A stretch of DNA of 64,000 nt from Agelaius tricolor. Lineage: Eukaryota > Chordata > Aves > Passeriformes > Icteridae. The position numbers were made by a program, and so were the translations under genes. Of this stretch, positions 50,069 through 55,415 are shown piece by piece. Under the pieces are notes generated by a model, which was given only the letters and a program-made list of their open reading frames with translations, did no database searches and was not told the DNA's origin. Position 1 is the first letter of the stretch; every line of letters starts with the position of its first letter. The stretch covers positions 21,007,516-21,071,515 of the forward strand of contig JALJCS010000015.1 of the NCBI GenBank assembly GCA_023055355.1, read 5' to 3'.

Positions 50069-52635
50069 CCATGGAGACCTCGGCGGCCATGGTGATGGGC
50101 ATGCAGCAGAACATGTGCCAGGCGGCCACGCAGATGCAGCCGGATCTGTTCTCCTCCAGCACGGCGGGGAACGGGGCCCTGCAGCAGTCCCCGGTGTACC
50201 AGCAGGCGTCCCACATGATGGGTGGCCTGTCCAGCAGCGAGGACATGCAGATGCAGTGCGAGCTGTTCTCCTCGTCCCCGGGCGTGTCCGGCGGCGAGGC
50301 GGCCGCCCCCGCGCAGCAGCCGGTGTCCAACAGTGGTGCTGCCATGTTCCAGCCCAGCAGCTCTGCAGAGGGGGAGGAGGCCTCGGGCCAGAGCAAACAG
50401 ATGCAGAGCTCCGTGTTTCAGACCATGGTTCAGATGCAGCACAGTGGGGAAAGTCAGTCCCAGGTTAATCTTTTCTCATCTACCAAGACCATGATGAGTG
50501 TCCAGGCCAGCGGGACTCAGCAGCAGGGCGGGCCTCTGTTCCAGCAAGGTGGAGAAATGATGTCGATTCAGTCGGGAAGCTTCATCCAACAGTCTCCACA
50601 CTCACAAGCTCAGCTTTTCCACTCTCAGAACCCTATTGGTGACACTCAGAATATATCCCAGGAAACGCAAGGATCCCTTTTTCATAGCTCAAATTCCATT
50701 GTCCACAACCAGACCAACACTAATTCCTCTGACCAACTGCAGCCCCCGATGTTCCACTCACAGAATGCCATGGGTGTCTTGCAGAGCTCCTCGGTGCCTC
50801 AAGACCAGCAGTCTGCCAACATGTTCCTTTCCCAGAGTTCCATGAGCAACCCTGCCACTCAGGAAGAGCAGATGTCATTCTTTACAAGCCCAAATCCCAT
50901 TTCTCCTCTTCAGACAGCAACAAACACTGAACAACAGACTTCTTTCCAGCAGCAGACACAGATCTCTCATATCCAGAGCTCCATGCTTCCCCAGGAGCAG
51001 CCCCAGACTCAGCCAGCTCAGCAGGGTTTGTTTCAGTCCCAAGTGTCGTTGGGCTCCATCCAGTCCAGCTCCATCCCTCAGAACCAGCAAGGAGCCATCT
51101 TCCAGCCTCAGCATTCGATTGTTGCTATCCAGAGCAGCCCTCCATCTCAGGAGCAGCAGCAGCAGCAGCAGCAGCAGAACATGATGTTCAGCAATCAAAA
51201 TGCAATGAGTACAATGGCCCCCCAAAAGCAGAACATGATTTTCAATCCAAACCAAAACCCAGTCACCAATCAGGAGCAACAAGGCCAGTCCATTTTTCAT
51301 CCACAGTCCAACATGGCCTCGATGAATCAGGAACAGCAGCCCATGCAATTCCAGAATCAGACCACAGTGTCTTCTCTCCAGAATCCTGGCTCCAACCAGG
51401 CTGAAGCACAGCAGCCAACCATCTTCCATAACTCGCCCCAGATTCAGCTGGTCCAAGGGTCCCCAAGTTCTCAAGAGCAACAAGTCACCCTGTTCATCTC
51501 CTCAGCTTCCATGTCTGCCCTGCAGAACAGCATGAGCCAGCCGGAGCTGCAGCAGTCCCCCATGTACTCCTCCCAGAACAGCATGGCAGGAATGCCAGGA
51601 ACTGCTTCTCCTCCCCAGCAGCAGGCTCCTCTGTTCCACAACACAGCGGGAGGTGCCATCAACCAGCTGCAGAATTCCCCTGCCTCGTCCCAGCAGACCT
51701 CGGGAATATTCCTGTTCGGCATCCAGAACAGTAAGTGACAGTGCCCCGTGCTGAGCTTGCCATGGGGAGAGCTGCCATAGAAACAGGGAATGCTCTGGTG
51801 GGAAGGGACCTCAAAGCCCATTCCATCCCACCCCTGCCATGGCAGGGACACCTCCCACTGTCCCAGGCTGCTCCAAGCCCCAGGGTCCAGCCTGGCCTTG
51901 GGCACTGCCAGGGCCAGCCCCAGCTGCTCTGGGCACCTGTGCCAGGGCCTGCCCACCTCACAGGGAAGAATCTCTCACTAATATCTAATCTAGGGAACGA
52001 TGGTGCTCTCCTAAGAGAGATTTCTCTTGCTGCTTTTGGTTTCCGCAATATTGTTGCCTCTCTTCACATTGCTGAAGGAAAACAAGGATTTTAGAAGCTG
52101 TAGAGCCCAGAGAAGTGTCTGTTAAAGTGTACTTAGCTGTACAAACCTGCACTTTTCCTTGTCTCCTCTCTGGACCCAGGCTCCATGACCGGTTCTGTGG
52201 GATGCAGAGCTTTTCTCTGTGTGCAGAGGTCTGTGTGTGCCTGTGAGCCCCAGCAGTGAGAGGTGCGGGAGTTGCTTACACCAGGTTGTAGCAGCTCTCC
52301 AGGGTGGGTGCACAGCTGGTGGTGGTGGGGGGCCCTGGCTTTGCAGTGGGAGCTCCTGGCCCGTGCCAGGGCACTGACGTGTCGCTGTGTCCCCAGACTG
52401 TGGGCAGCTGCTGCCCCCCGGGCCGGCGGCGCTGCCGGAGGAGCTGATGGCCATGGGGCAGCCCGGGCAGGCGCAGGGCGAGGCGCAGCCCCCCGTGCCC
52501 ACCCTCCTGTCCCAGCCGCTGCCCGAGACCCCCCCGCTGCCCCCCGCCATGGCCACCAACCAGAACATGGAGAAGATCGACGATCTGCTCGTGTCCTTGC
52601 AGAACCAGGGCAACAACATGGCTGGCTCCTTTTAA
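5551..52635 (+). CDS. NFAT5: NFAT5 (TonEBP/OREBP), osmoresponsive Rel-family transcription factor; whole gene, 13 coding exons
   Basis: CDS joins 5551-5623, 22943-23068, 33774-34332, 38742-38934, 42161-42351, 43151-43323, 46101-46235, 46404-46456, 47096-47228, 47721-47798, 48648-48796, 49294-51730 and 52397-52635: 4,539 nt, 1,512 residues, close to the ~1,531 of the main human form. Order of parts: leucine-rich export signal (about 8-17), auxiliary export region (about 138-160), bipartite basic NLS (199-216), Rel-homology domain with DNA-recognition loop [11 protein letters not shown] (293-303), TIG/IPT domain (about 441-543), then about 900 residues of Gln/Ser-rich activation domain ending NNMAGSF. 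Known role of the family: a constitutive dimer that binds TonE/ORE elements and induces osmolyte transporters, aldose reductase, HSP70 and inflammatory genes under hypertonicity; it lacks the calcineurin-binding region of NFAT1-4. Every junction has GT/AG and keeps frame. The start was chosen because MPSDFISLL is the conserved N-terminus. Confidence 0.98.
10528..10674 (+). mobile_element. CR1 3'-end fragment, sense
   Basis: Shows the CR1 order: GTCCAAGGCCAGGTTGGATG, GGAGCAGCCTGGTCTA, GTGTCACTGCCCATGGCAGG, and a tail GGTTCTGTGATTCTGT. Confidence 0.9.
10902..11028 (-). mobile_element. CR1 fragment, antisense, different subfamily
   Basis: Starts with the complement of a CR1 tail (AGAATCATTCAGCTTGGGAA), followed by GACCTCTAAGGTTGAGTTCAA and ends near CACCTCCAGGGATGGTGA, the diagnostic block of a second CR1 subfamily. 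Confidence 0.85.
11277..11324. repeat. Tandem duplication, 2 x 24 bp
   Basis: Two adjacent 24-bp copies (11277-11300, 11301-11324) differing at a single base. Confidence 0.85.
12495..12850 (-). mobile_element. CR1 fragment, antisense, 3'UTR plus end of ORF region
   Basis: Degraded but readable: ACCACCCTGGGCAACCTGAG at about 12590, a CCCATTGCCTCTTGTCTTGTC block at about 12670, then GAGAAGATCCCCCCGAGCCT near 12750, in the order expected of an antisense CR1. Confidence 0.75.
13518..13650 (+). mobile_element. CR1 3'-end fragment, sense
   Basis: AAGGCCAGGTTGACGGGGCT, GGAGCAGCCTGGTCTAGTGA, GTGTCCCTGCCCATGGCAGG, tail GGGGTTCTGTGATTGTG. Confidence 0.88.
14258..14397 (+). mobile_element. CR1 3'-end fragment, sense, diverged
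   Basis: Retains CTCAAGGCTGGGTTGGATGG, ACCTGGACTAGTGGAAGATA and the tail TGGGATTCTGTGATA, with more substitutions than its neighbours. Confidence 0.85.
14425..14480. repeat. Tandem duplication, 2 x 28 bp
   Basis: Copies at 14425-14452 and 14453-14480 both start TATCATTAAT and end GGTCATC, with three differences. It lies directly after the tail of the preceding CR1. Confidence 0.85.
15403..15665 (-). mobile_element. CR1 3'-end fragment, antisense
   Basis: Antisense tail CACAGAATCCTAGGATGGTT, GGAAGGGACCTTAAAGCTC, GCCATGGCAGGGACCCCTTC, then CCTTGGGCACTGCCAGGGAT and CACAGGGAAGCATTTCTTCC. Confidence 0.9.
16740..16965 (+). mobile_element. CR1 3'-end fragment, sense
   Basis: GGGAAGAAAACCTTCCCTGT, CACAGGTTGCCCAGAGGATC, CAGTGTCCAAGGCCCGGTTG, tail AGGATTCTGTGATTCTCTG. 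Confidence 0.88.
19484..19708 (-). mobile_element. CR1 3'-end fragment, antisense
   Basis: Antisense tail AATCCTGGAATGCTTTGGGT, GGACCTTAAAGCCCATCCAG, TGCCATGGCAGGGACACCTT and CCTTGGGCACTGCCAGGGAT, ending near the complement of the GAAGGAGTTTTTC block. Confidence 0.9.
21060..21100 (-). mobile_element. Very short CR1 tail fragment, antisense
   Basis: About 40 bases resembling the antisense CR1 terminus (TTCACAGAATGGTTTGGAAG). Only the last part of the element was kept. Confidence 0.55.
22055..22540 (+). mobile_element. Longest CR1 fragment of the window, sense
   Basis: About 480 bases. Starts in the 3' part of the CR1 reverse-transcriptase-proximal region (GCACAGGGAGGACATGGAGC, CAAGCCCAGAGGAGGGC), continues through GGCTCCAGGAGAGCTGGAGA and GGGAAGGAATTCTTCCCTGG to the tail AGTCTGTGATTCTAAG at about 22519. 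It lies 400 bases before exon 2 and has no intact coding capacity. Confidence 0.9.
22943..23068 (+). CDS. NFAT5: NFAT5 coding exon 2
   Basis: Residues 25-66 ([20 protein letters not shown]...) after a TTTGTTCCACAG acceptor; donor G|GTAAGG. 126 nt, so inclusion or skipping keeps the reading frame. Confidence 0.96.
24780..24886 (+). mobile_element. Internal CR1 fragment, sense
   Basis: GTGTGGAGAAGAGAAGGGTC, CCCAAAGGGGCTCCAGGAGA and GGACAAGGACCTGGAGTGAG. It lacks the 3' tail, so it is either truncated or interrupted. Confidence 0.8.
25370..25412. repeat. Poly-T tracts
   Basis: Two T runs of 10 and about 18 bases separated by a short GTGTCAGTCTA segment. Confidence 0.8.
28111..28216. repeat. 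Imperfect tandem duplication, 55 and 51 bp
   Basis: Both copies start TCTAGTTC and contain TTTCAGTCTTCATG(A/G)ATTTCA; the second lacks a few bases in the middle. Confidence 0.75.
29155..29210. repeat. T-rich low-complexity tract
   Basis: (TTTC)n followed by long T runs interrupted by AA and AAA. Confidence 0.8.
33774..34332 (+). CDS. NFAT5: NFAT5 coding exon 3
   Basis: Residues 67-252 plus two bases of codon 253. Holds the internal start MGGACSSF at residue 77 (ATG at 33803-33805), known in mammals as the N-terminus of the short, lipid-modified NFAT5a form, the auxiliary export region (about 138-160) and the basic [21 protein letters not shown] (199-216). The frame requires the weak donor GG|GTTGGT at 34333; the better-looking GTATCT four bases on would break the frame with exon 4. 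Confidence 0.95.
34520..34683 (+). mobile_element. CR1 3'-end fragment, sense
   Basis: ATATCCAAGGCCAGGTTGGA, GTCCCTGCCCATGGCAGAAG and tail CCATGATTCTGTGAT. Confidence 0.88.
37340..37498 (+). mobile_element. CR1 3'-end fragment, sense
   Basis: GGAGGGTGGGCAGGCCCTGG, GCCCAAGGCCAGGCTGGATG, GTGTCCCTGCCATGGCAGGG and tail GTGCTGTGATTCCATGG. Confidence 0.88.
38742..38934 (+). CDS. NFAT5: NFAT5 coding exon 4 (start of Rel-homology domain)
   Basis: Residues 253-317. Contains the start of the Rel fold and the DNA-contacting recognition loop [11 protein letters not shown] (293-303), fully conserved with mammalian TonEBP. Acceptor TTCTCAG, donor AAG|GTAGGC, ends in phase 0. Confidence 0.96.
38935..42160 (+). 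other. NFAT5: NFAT5 intron 4 (3.2 kb)
   Basis: Unique AT-leaning sequence with no recognisable CR1, RNA gene or coding exon. Confidence 0.85.
42161..42351 (+). CDS. NFAT5: NFAT5 coding exon 5
   Basis: Residues 318-380 of the Rel-homology domain ([17 protein letters not shown]...). Phase 2 exit at donor GC|GTGAGT. Third-codon positions are strongly G/C-biased compared with exons 7-10. Confidence 0.96.
42352..43150 (+). other. NFAT5: NFAT5 intron 5 (0.8 kb)
   Basis: No repeats or other features recognised. Confidence 0.85.
43151..43323 (+). CDS. NFAT5: NFAT5 coding exon 6
   Basis: Residues 381-438, end of the N-terminal Rel subdomain ([20 protein letters not shown]...). Acceptor GTTGTTAG, donor TGCA|GTGAGT. 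Confidence 0.96.
43382..43550 (+). mobile_element. CR1 3'-end fragment, sense, second subfamily
   Basis: GGGCTGCCCAGGGAGGTCTG, GGATGTGGCACTCAGTGCTC and tail GATGCTGTGATTCTGTG. It starts 60 bases after the exon 6 donor. Confidence 0.9.
44015..44078 (-). mobile_element. Short CR1 tail, antisense
   Basis: GGAATCATGGAATGGTTTGG then GAAGGGACCTTAAAGCTCAT; only about 60 bases of the 3' end are kept. Confidence 0.8.
45718..45790 (-). mobile_element. Short CR1 fragment, antisense
   Basis: GGGGACCTTGAAGCTCATCC, ACCCCTGCCAGGGGACACC and GTTGCTCCAAGCCCTGG; the 3' tail is missing. Confidence 0.75.
46101..46235 (+). CDS. NFAT5: NFAT5 coding exon 7 (TIG/IPT domain)
   Basis: Residues 439-483, start of the C-terminal Rel (TIG) subdomain with [20 protein letters not shown] and the [11 protein letters not shown] strand. 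Donor G|GTTAGT. Confidence 0.96.
46404..46456 (+). CDS. NFAT5: NFAT5 coding exon 8
   Basis: Short 53-nt exon, residues 484-501 ([18 protein letters not shown]), preceded by a 168-nt intron. Donor CAG|GTATTA. Confidence 0.95.
46457..47095 (+). other. NFAT5: NFAT5 intron 8 with ATT/ACT repeat
   Basis: Immediately after the donor lies an (ATT/ACT)n trinucleotide-type low-complexity tract at 46480-46542, then an A-run near 46575. Nothing else recognised. Confidence 0.85.
46480..46542. repeat. Interrupted ATT/ACT microsatellite
   Basis: Mixed TTA, CTA and CCA triplets for about 63 bases, starting only 24 bases inside intron 8. Confidence 0.8.
47096..47228 (+). CDS. NFAT5: NFAT5 coding exon 9
   Basis: Residues 502-545 ([20 protein letters not shown]...), end of the TIG fold including the dimer-interface region [17 protein letters not shown]. 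Donor CCAG|GTGTGT. Confidence 0.95.
47229..47720 (+). other. NFAT5: NFAT5 intron 9 (0.5 kb)
   Basis: Unique sequence; nothing recognised. Confidence 0.85.
47721..47798 (+). CDS. NFAT5: NFAT5 coding exon 10
   Basis: Residues 546-571 ([16 protein letters not shown]...). The VKKE motif matches the region where mammalian NFAT5 is SUMO-modified. One residue shorter than human at the exon 9/10 junction. Donor G|GTACTA. Confidence 0.95.
47799..48647 (+). other. NFAT5: NFAT5 intron 10 (0.85 kb)
   Basis: AT-rich first half; no repeats or genes recognised. Confidence 0.85.
48648..48796 (+). CDS. NFAT5: NFAT5 coding exon 11, with two usable donors
   Basis: Residues 572-621. A first donor, GAA|GTAAGT at 48761, is the better consensus. 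A second, CAG|GTGGGG at 48797, adds 12 residues ([12 protein letters not shown]) that align with human VTAEKRSSTIFK, so I take the longer exon as the main form. Both donors leave phase 0, so both transcripts stay in frame with exon 12. Confidence 0.88.
48797..49293 (+). other. NFAT5: NFAT5 intron 11 (0.5 kb)
   Basis: No recognisable repeat or gene; acceptor TTGCTCTTTTCAG. Confidence 0.85.
49294..51730 (+). CDS. NFAT5: NFAT5 coding exon 12: Gln-rich activation domain
   Basis: Residues 622-1433 in one 2,437-nt exon. Almost entirely Gln, Ser, Asn, Met and Phe: an intrinsically disordered activation domain. Two pure CAG runs encode Gln10 (870-879) and Gln8 (1242-1249). From about residue 830 to the end a loose repeat recurs, an aliphatic-Phe pair (LF, MF, IF) followed by Ser/Gln/Asn and then a Gln cluster, spaced mostly 18-30 residues. 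The 5' half is much richer in G/C third positions than the 3' half. Donor AACA|GTAAGT. Confidence 0.97.
50038..50067 (+). repeat. NFAT5: Pure (CAG)10 tract, Gln10
   Basis: Ten uninterrupted CAG codons in exon 12. Uninterrupted CAG is prone to length change; the homologous tract in human is also polyGln. Confidence 0.95.
51154..51177 (+). repeat. NFAT5: Pure (CAG)8 tract, Gln8
   Basis: Eight uninterrupted CAG codons after a GAG. The corresponding human tract is about twice as long (from memory of the human protein). Confidence 0.95.
51731..52396 (+). other. NFAT5: NFAT5 intron 12 (0.67 kb)
   Basis: One third is an antisense CR1 (51780-51997); the rest is unique. Confidence 0.87.
51780..51997 (-). 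mobile_element. CR1 3'-end fragment, antisense
   Basis: GGAAGGGACCTCAAAGCCC, TGCCATGGCAGGGACACCTC, CCTTGGGCACTGCCAGGGCC and the complement of the ATTAGTGAGAGATTCTTCCC block. It begins 50 bases after the exon 12 donor. Confidence 0.9.
52397..52635 (+). CDS. NFAT5: NFAT5 last coding exon 13
   Basis: Residues 1434-1512 plus TAA at 52633-52635. Ends with the conserved [22 protein letters not shown] motif; IDDLLVSL looks like an amphipathic, helix-forming C-terminal motif. Exon probably extends to 52646, where an AAGCG|GTGAGT donor lies 11 bases after the stop. Confidence 0.95.
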
Positions 52636-52646
52636 CGAGGCAAGCG

Positions 52647-53469
52647 GTGAGTTTGGGTCGCTGGGTTCTCTGCTGCCCTGCAGGGGCTTTGTTGGGTGCA
52701 TTTACACCTTGCAGTGTGTGACCGTGCTTTAAGAGGTCAGCTAAAGCACCACTGAGGCTGAATTAAGACTGTAACACCAGAATGAAGTTATTAAAACCAG
52801 TCAGAGGTCAGAAGTTGTATGAAACAGCTGAGACTGTGTCTTGTTAATTTTTCCTACGTTTTGTCATCTGCTGTGAGAGTCGGGTACTTTGTCAGGGAGG
52901 AGAGTGGATCACTGGCAGCTTGGCAGGTCAGAACCTTATGAAACATGACTGTGGTTAAAAAACTTGAGACTTACTGAGTAAATGACACCTCAAGTTTGAA
53001 CTGTTTTTGAACTGTTCTGAACTCTTCCCGGGGGTTACAATAACATAATGTGAAAACAAGTTCTGGTGGAATGTGGCAGCTCTTGAGTGTGCCACATGCT
53101 GAGGCTGTGTTAGAAACAGCATCAGCTGTTGCTAGGAGACATTCTGCTTTTAGAAGGTGCCTTTTTCAGAGGGGGGAAGAGCCTTTGACTACAAATGAGC
53201 ACCAAGAGCCAGGAGGACTCTGGAGTCCAGTGTTGATTGCGGTAACTTGGGGTGGTCTTGTCCCAAATCCCCCCTGAGTTTTCACTGAAGTGATGCACAT
53301 CATTCCCTAATCTAAAGGGCTTTGTATGTGGAGTTTGGAATCTCTCCAGAGCTTCTCTTGCTCCTCGCCCCCAGTTCAGAGGAACACCCTGAGGATGAAG
53401 TCACTGCACAGAAGGAGGAGGGGACTGTGGTTAGTTATGCCTGACTTCTCTGCTTATTTTCTCACGCAG
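52647..53469 (+). other. NFAT5: Probable 3'UTR intron of NFAT5
   Basis: Donor GTGAGT at 52647 and a strong acceptor (GCTTATTTTCTCACGCAG, with a CTGAC branch-like sequence upstream) ending at 53469. Because the junction is within about 50 bases of the stop codon, splicing here should not trigger nonsense-mediated decay. Inferred; no transcript evidence. Confidence 0.6.
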
Positions 53470-54714
53470 AAATTCCGTGGAGAAAAAAAAGTGACGATTT
53501 CCCAGATCCTCTCAGACCTTCCAACTCTGGATTAGGCTGCGTGGAACCAATTGCTTCTGTGGAAAAGTGGCCTCTTTAAGAGCACACGCGTGGCCAGTGG
53601 CAGACCTGAGGCCATGACCATGGAGTTTGGGCTCCACAGTGCCAATAATGCTGAGGAGTTATGCTTTGTGTTACTGGGGCGTGGGGTTGGGCTGTTACCA
53701 GGTTCATGAACCTCATTACAGTGGGGGCTCTTGGAATTTAAAGCATATCTGGTCAGTTATTATTGTTGTTGGAAGGTAATCCATGTTACCACGTTTACTT
53801 TTTCCCTGCTATTCCTCTTTCCCATCCCTTTTCTCCCTTGGGAGGCTCGTGCAGCAGGAACAGCAGCTGCCTGTGCCCCGAGCCGTGACTCAGCTGTCAG
53901 TCAGTGAAGGGATCTCTCCATTGACACGGAGTGGGAGAGCCAGACCCACCCTGTATGAATTGAAAGTATTGATAACTGTAATAACCAAGCAGAGAATTGC
54001 TGCTGTAAATAACCAGTTCCCATCTGAGAATGGGATTAACGGTTTTCCACATCTGTGGAAGCTGGAGTTACGTGGAGCTGTACATAGAGCAAGGGTTTGG
54101 TGGCTCTACAAAATGAAGAAATGAAGGGGAACTTCCAGCTGATCTTAAAATCTTCTCTAAAACACCTTAAGCTTGAAAAGAACATTCTGTGTGGCTGAGG
54201 GACTCCTCTGTGTCTCTCGTTCTGACTGATGGGTTGGAGCTCTGTGAAGTCTCATGAGCTGTTCCCAAACCTGCCTTCTCCCTTTTATTCTTTCCATGGT
54301 TTTCCTTCTCTCCCTCAGTTTTGTATTTTGTTTTTTTAAAAAAAAAAGACATAAATATCCTACTGGCTTTAAAGCTAAAGAAACAGCTTTTAGGCATCCT
54401 TGGCAGTAAATTGCTTAGTCAGTAGAAGCTTTGACAAATAATCAAGGAGTAAGGAGAGAGGAAGCAATTTCTCCACCACCTTCTAATTGCAGGAATCCCC
54501 CTTAACCCGCCACTTCCAGCTGTGACTGATGGAAATCTTCAGCTTGGCTTTACTCCAAGTAGGGGGCAAATTGCATCATTTTTAAGCCTTCTTAAAAGGT
54601 CACTTCATCCCGAGCTGTTGCATCTTTGTAGCACATCGCAGTTCTGAAGTGATTTTTCCTTTTTCTACCACCGAGCCCCGAGTCTGGTTTCTAGATTGTC
54701 ATGTTTAATTAAGG

Positions 54715-54720
54715 AATAAA
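54715..54720 (+). terminator. NFAT5: Possible proximal poly(A) signal in NFAT5 3'UTR
   Basis: AATAAA 1.25 kb into the terminal exon. If used it would remove most of the 3'UTR including the CR1. Confidence 0.35.
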
Positions 54721-54854
54721 TCATCGACTGATGTTACCGAATGTAAAAACAACCCACTCCAGACCATGCAGGTGTATTGTGAGGCTTGTGGATTTTTTGG
54801 GTGCTTCAACTCTCCAGACAGTGTGTGATCTCTCACTACAGCCTCGTTGAGATC

Positions 54855-54917
54855 CGTGTTCCCCCGCTGCCGCCGGAGCCGAGCCGCTCCCGCGGCGCCC
54901 GTTCCGCCTCGGTAGAG
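54855..54917 (+). other. GC/CpG-rich island inside AT-rich 3'UTR
   Basis: About 63 bases, dense in CCG and CGG (for example CCGCTGCCGCCGGAGCCGAG), flanked on both sides by AT-rich sequence. No origin recognised. Confidence 0.7.
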
Positions 54918-55384
54918 TGTAGCCGGTATCACGTCATTCTTCATTTTTGTTATTTGAAATAACAAAGGAACAGTCTGTAAATGGGTTTTTTTTTTAAGTT
55001 CCTCGAGTCTGTTTACTGTGTGTTTTCCCCTTAACTGGTGTGCGTAGTTGAGCCGTGTAGAGTTTTTGTTGGTTTTCCTGGATTTCCCCGTTTGTTGGTC
55101 TGTCACACGTTCACTTTCTCTTTCTGTCTCTCTCTTTCTCTCTCTCATTGAGAGGCATTGAATTACGTTTTCAGTAGTAAGGCTTCTTGCCGATATGAAG
55201 GGAACTTTTCAGAAAGAGACCTGCTCTGGGTCATTTAATTTTGAATACAGTTTTCAATCGTTCAAGTTTTGGATGGTTTATATCTAATGTGTGTTTCATT
55301 TTTTTGGAAAGCTATATTTTGTATTTAGGAAATGGTATAACTATTTTGCTATTTGTACTGAGTGAGTACATTGGCATAAATATA

Positions 55385-55415
55385 AAAATTTATATATATA
55401 CATATATATAAAATA
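55385..55415. repeat. (AT)n-rich tract in 3'UTR
   Basis: TATATATATA stretches broken by CA. Confidence 0.8.

Noticed and set aside
49896..51483. Long Leu/Cys-rich antisense frames over NFAT5 exon 12
   Set aside because: Mirror of CAG/CTG-rich coding sequence; no start context, splice signals or family match.
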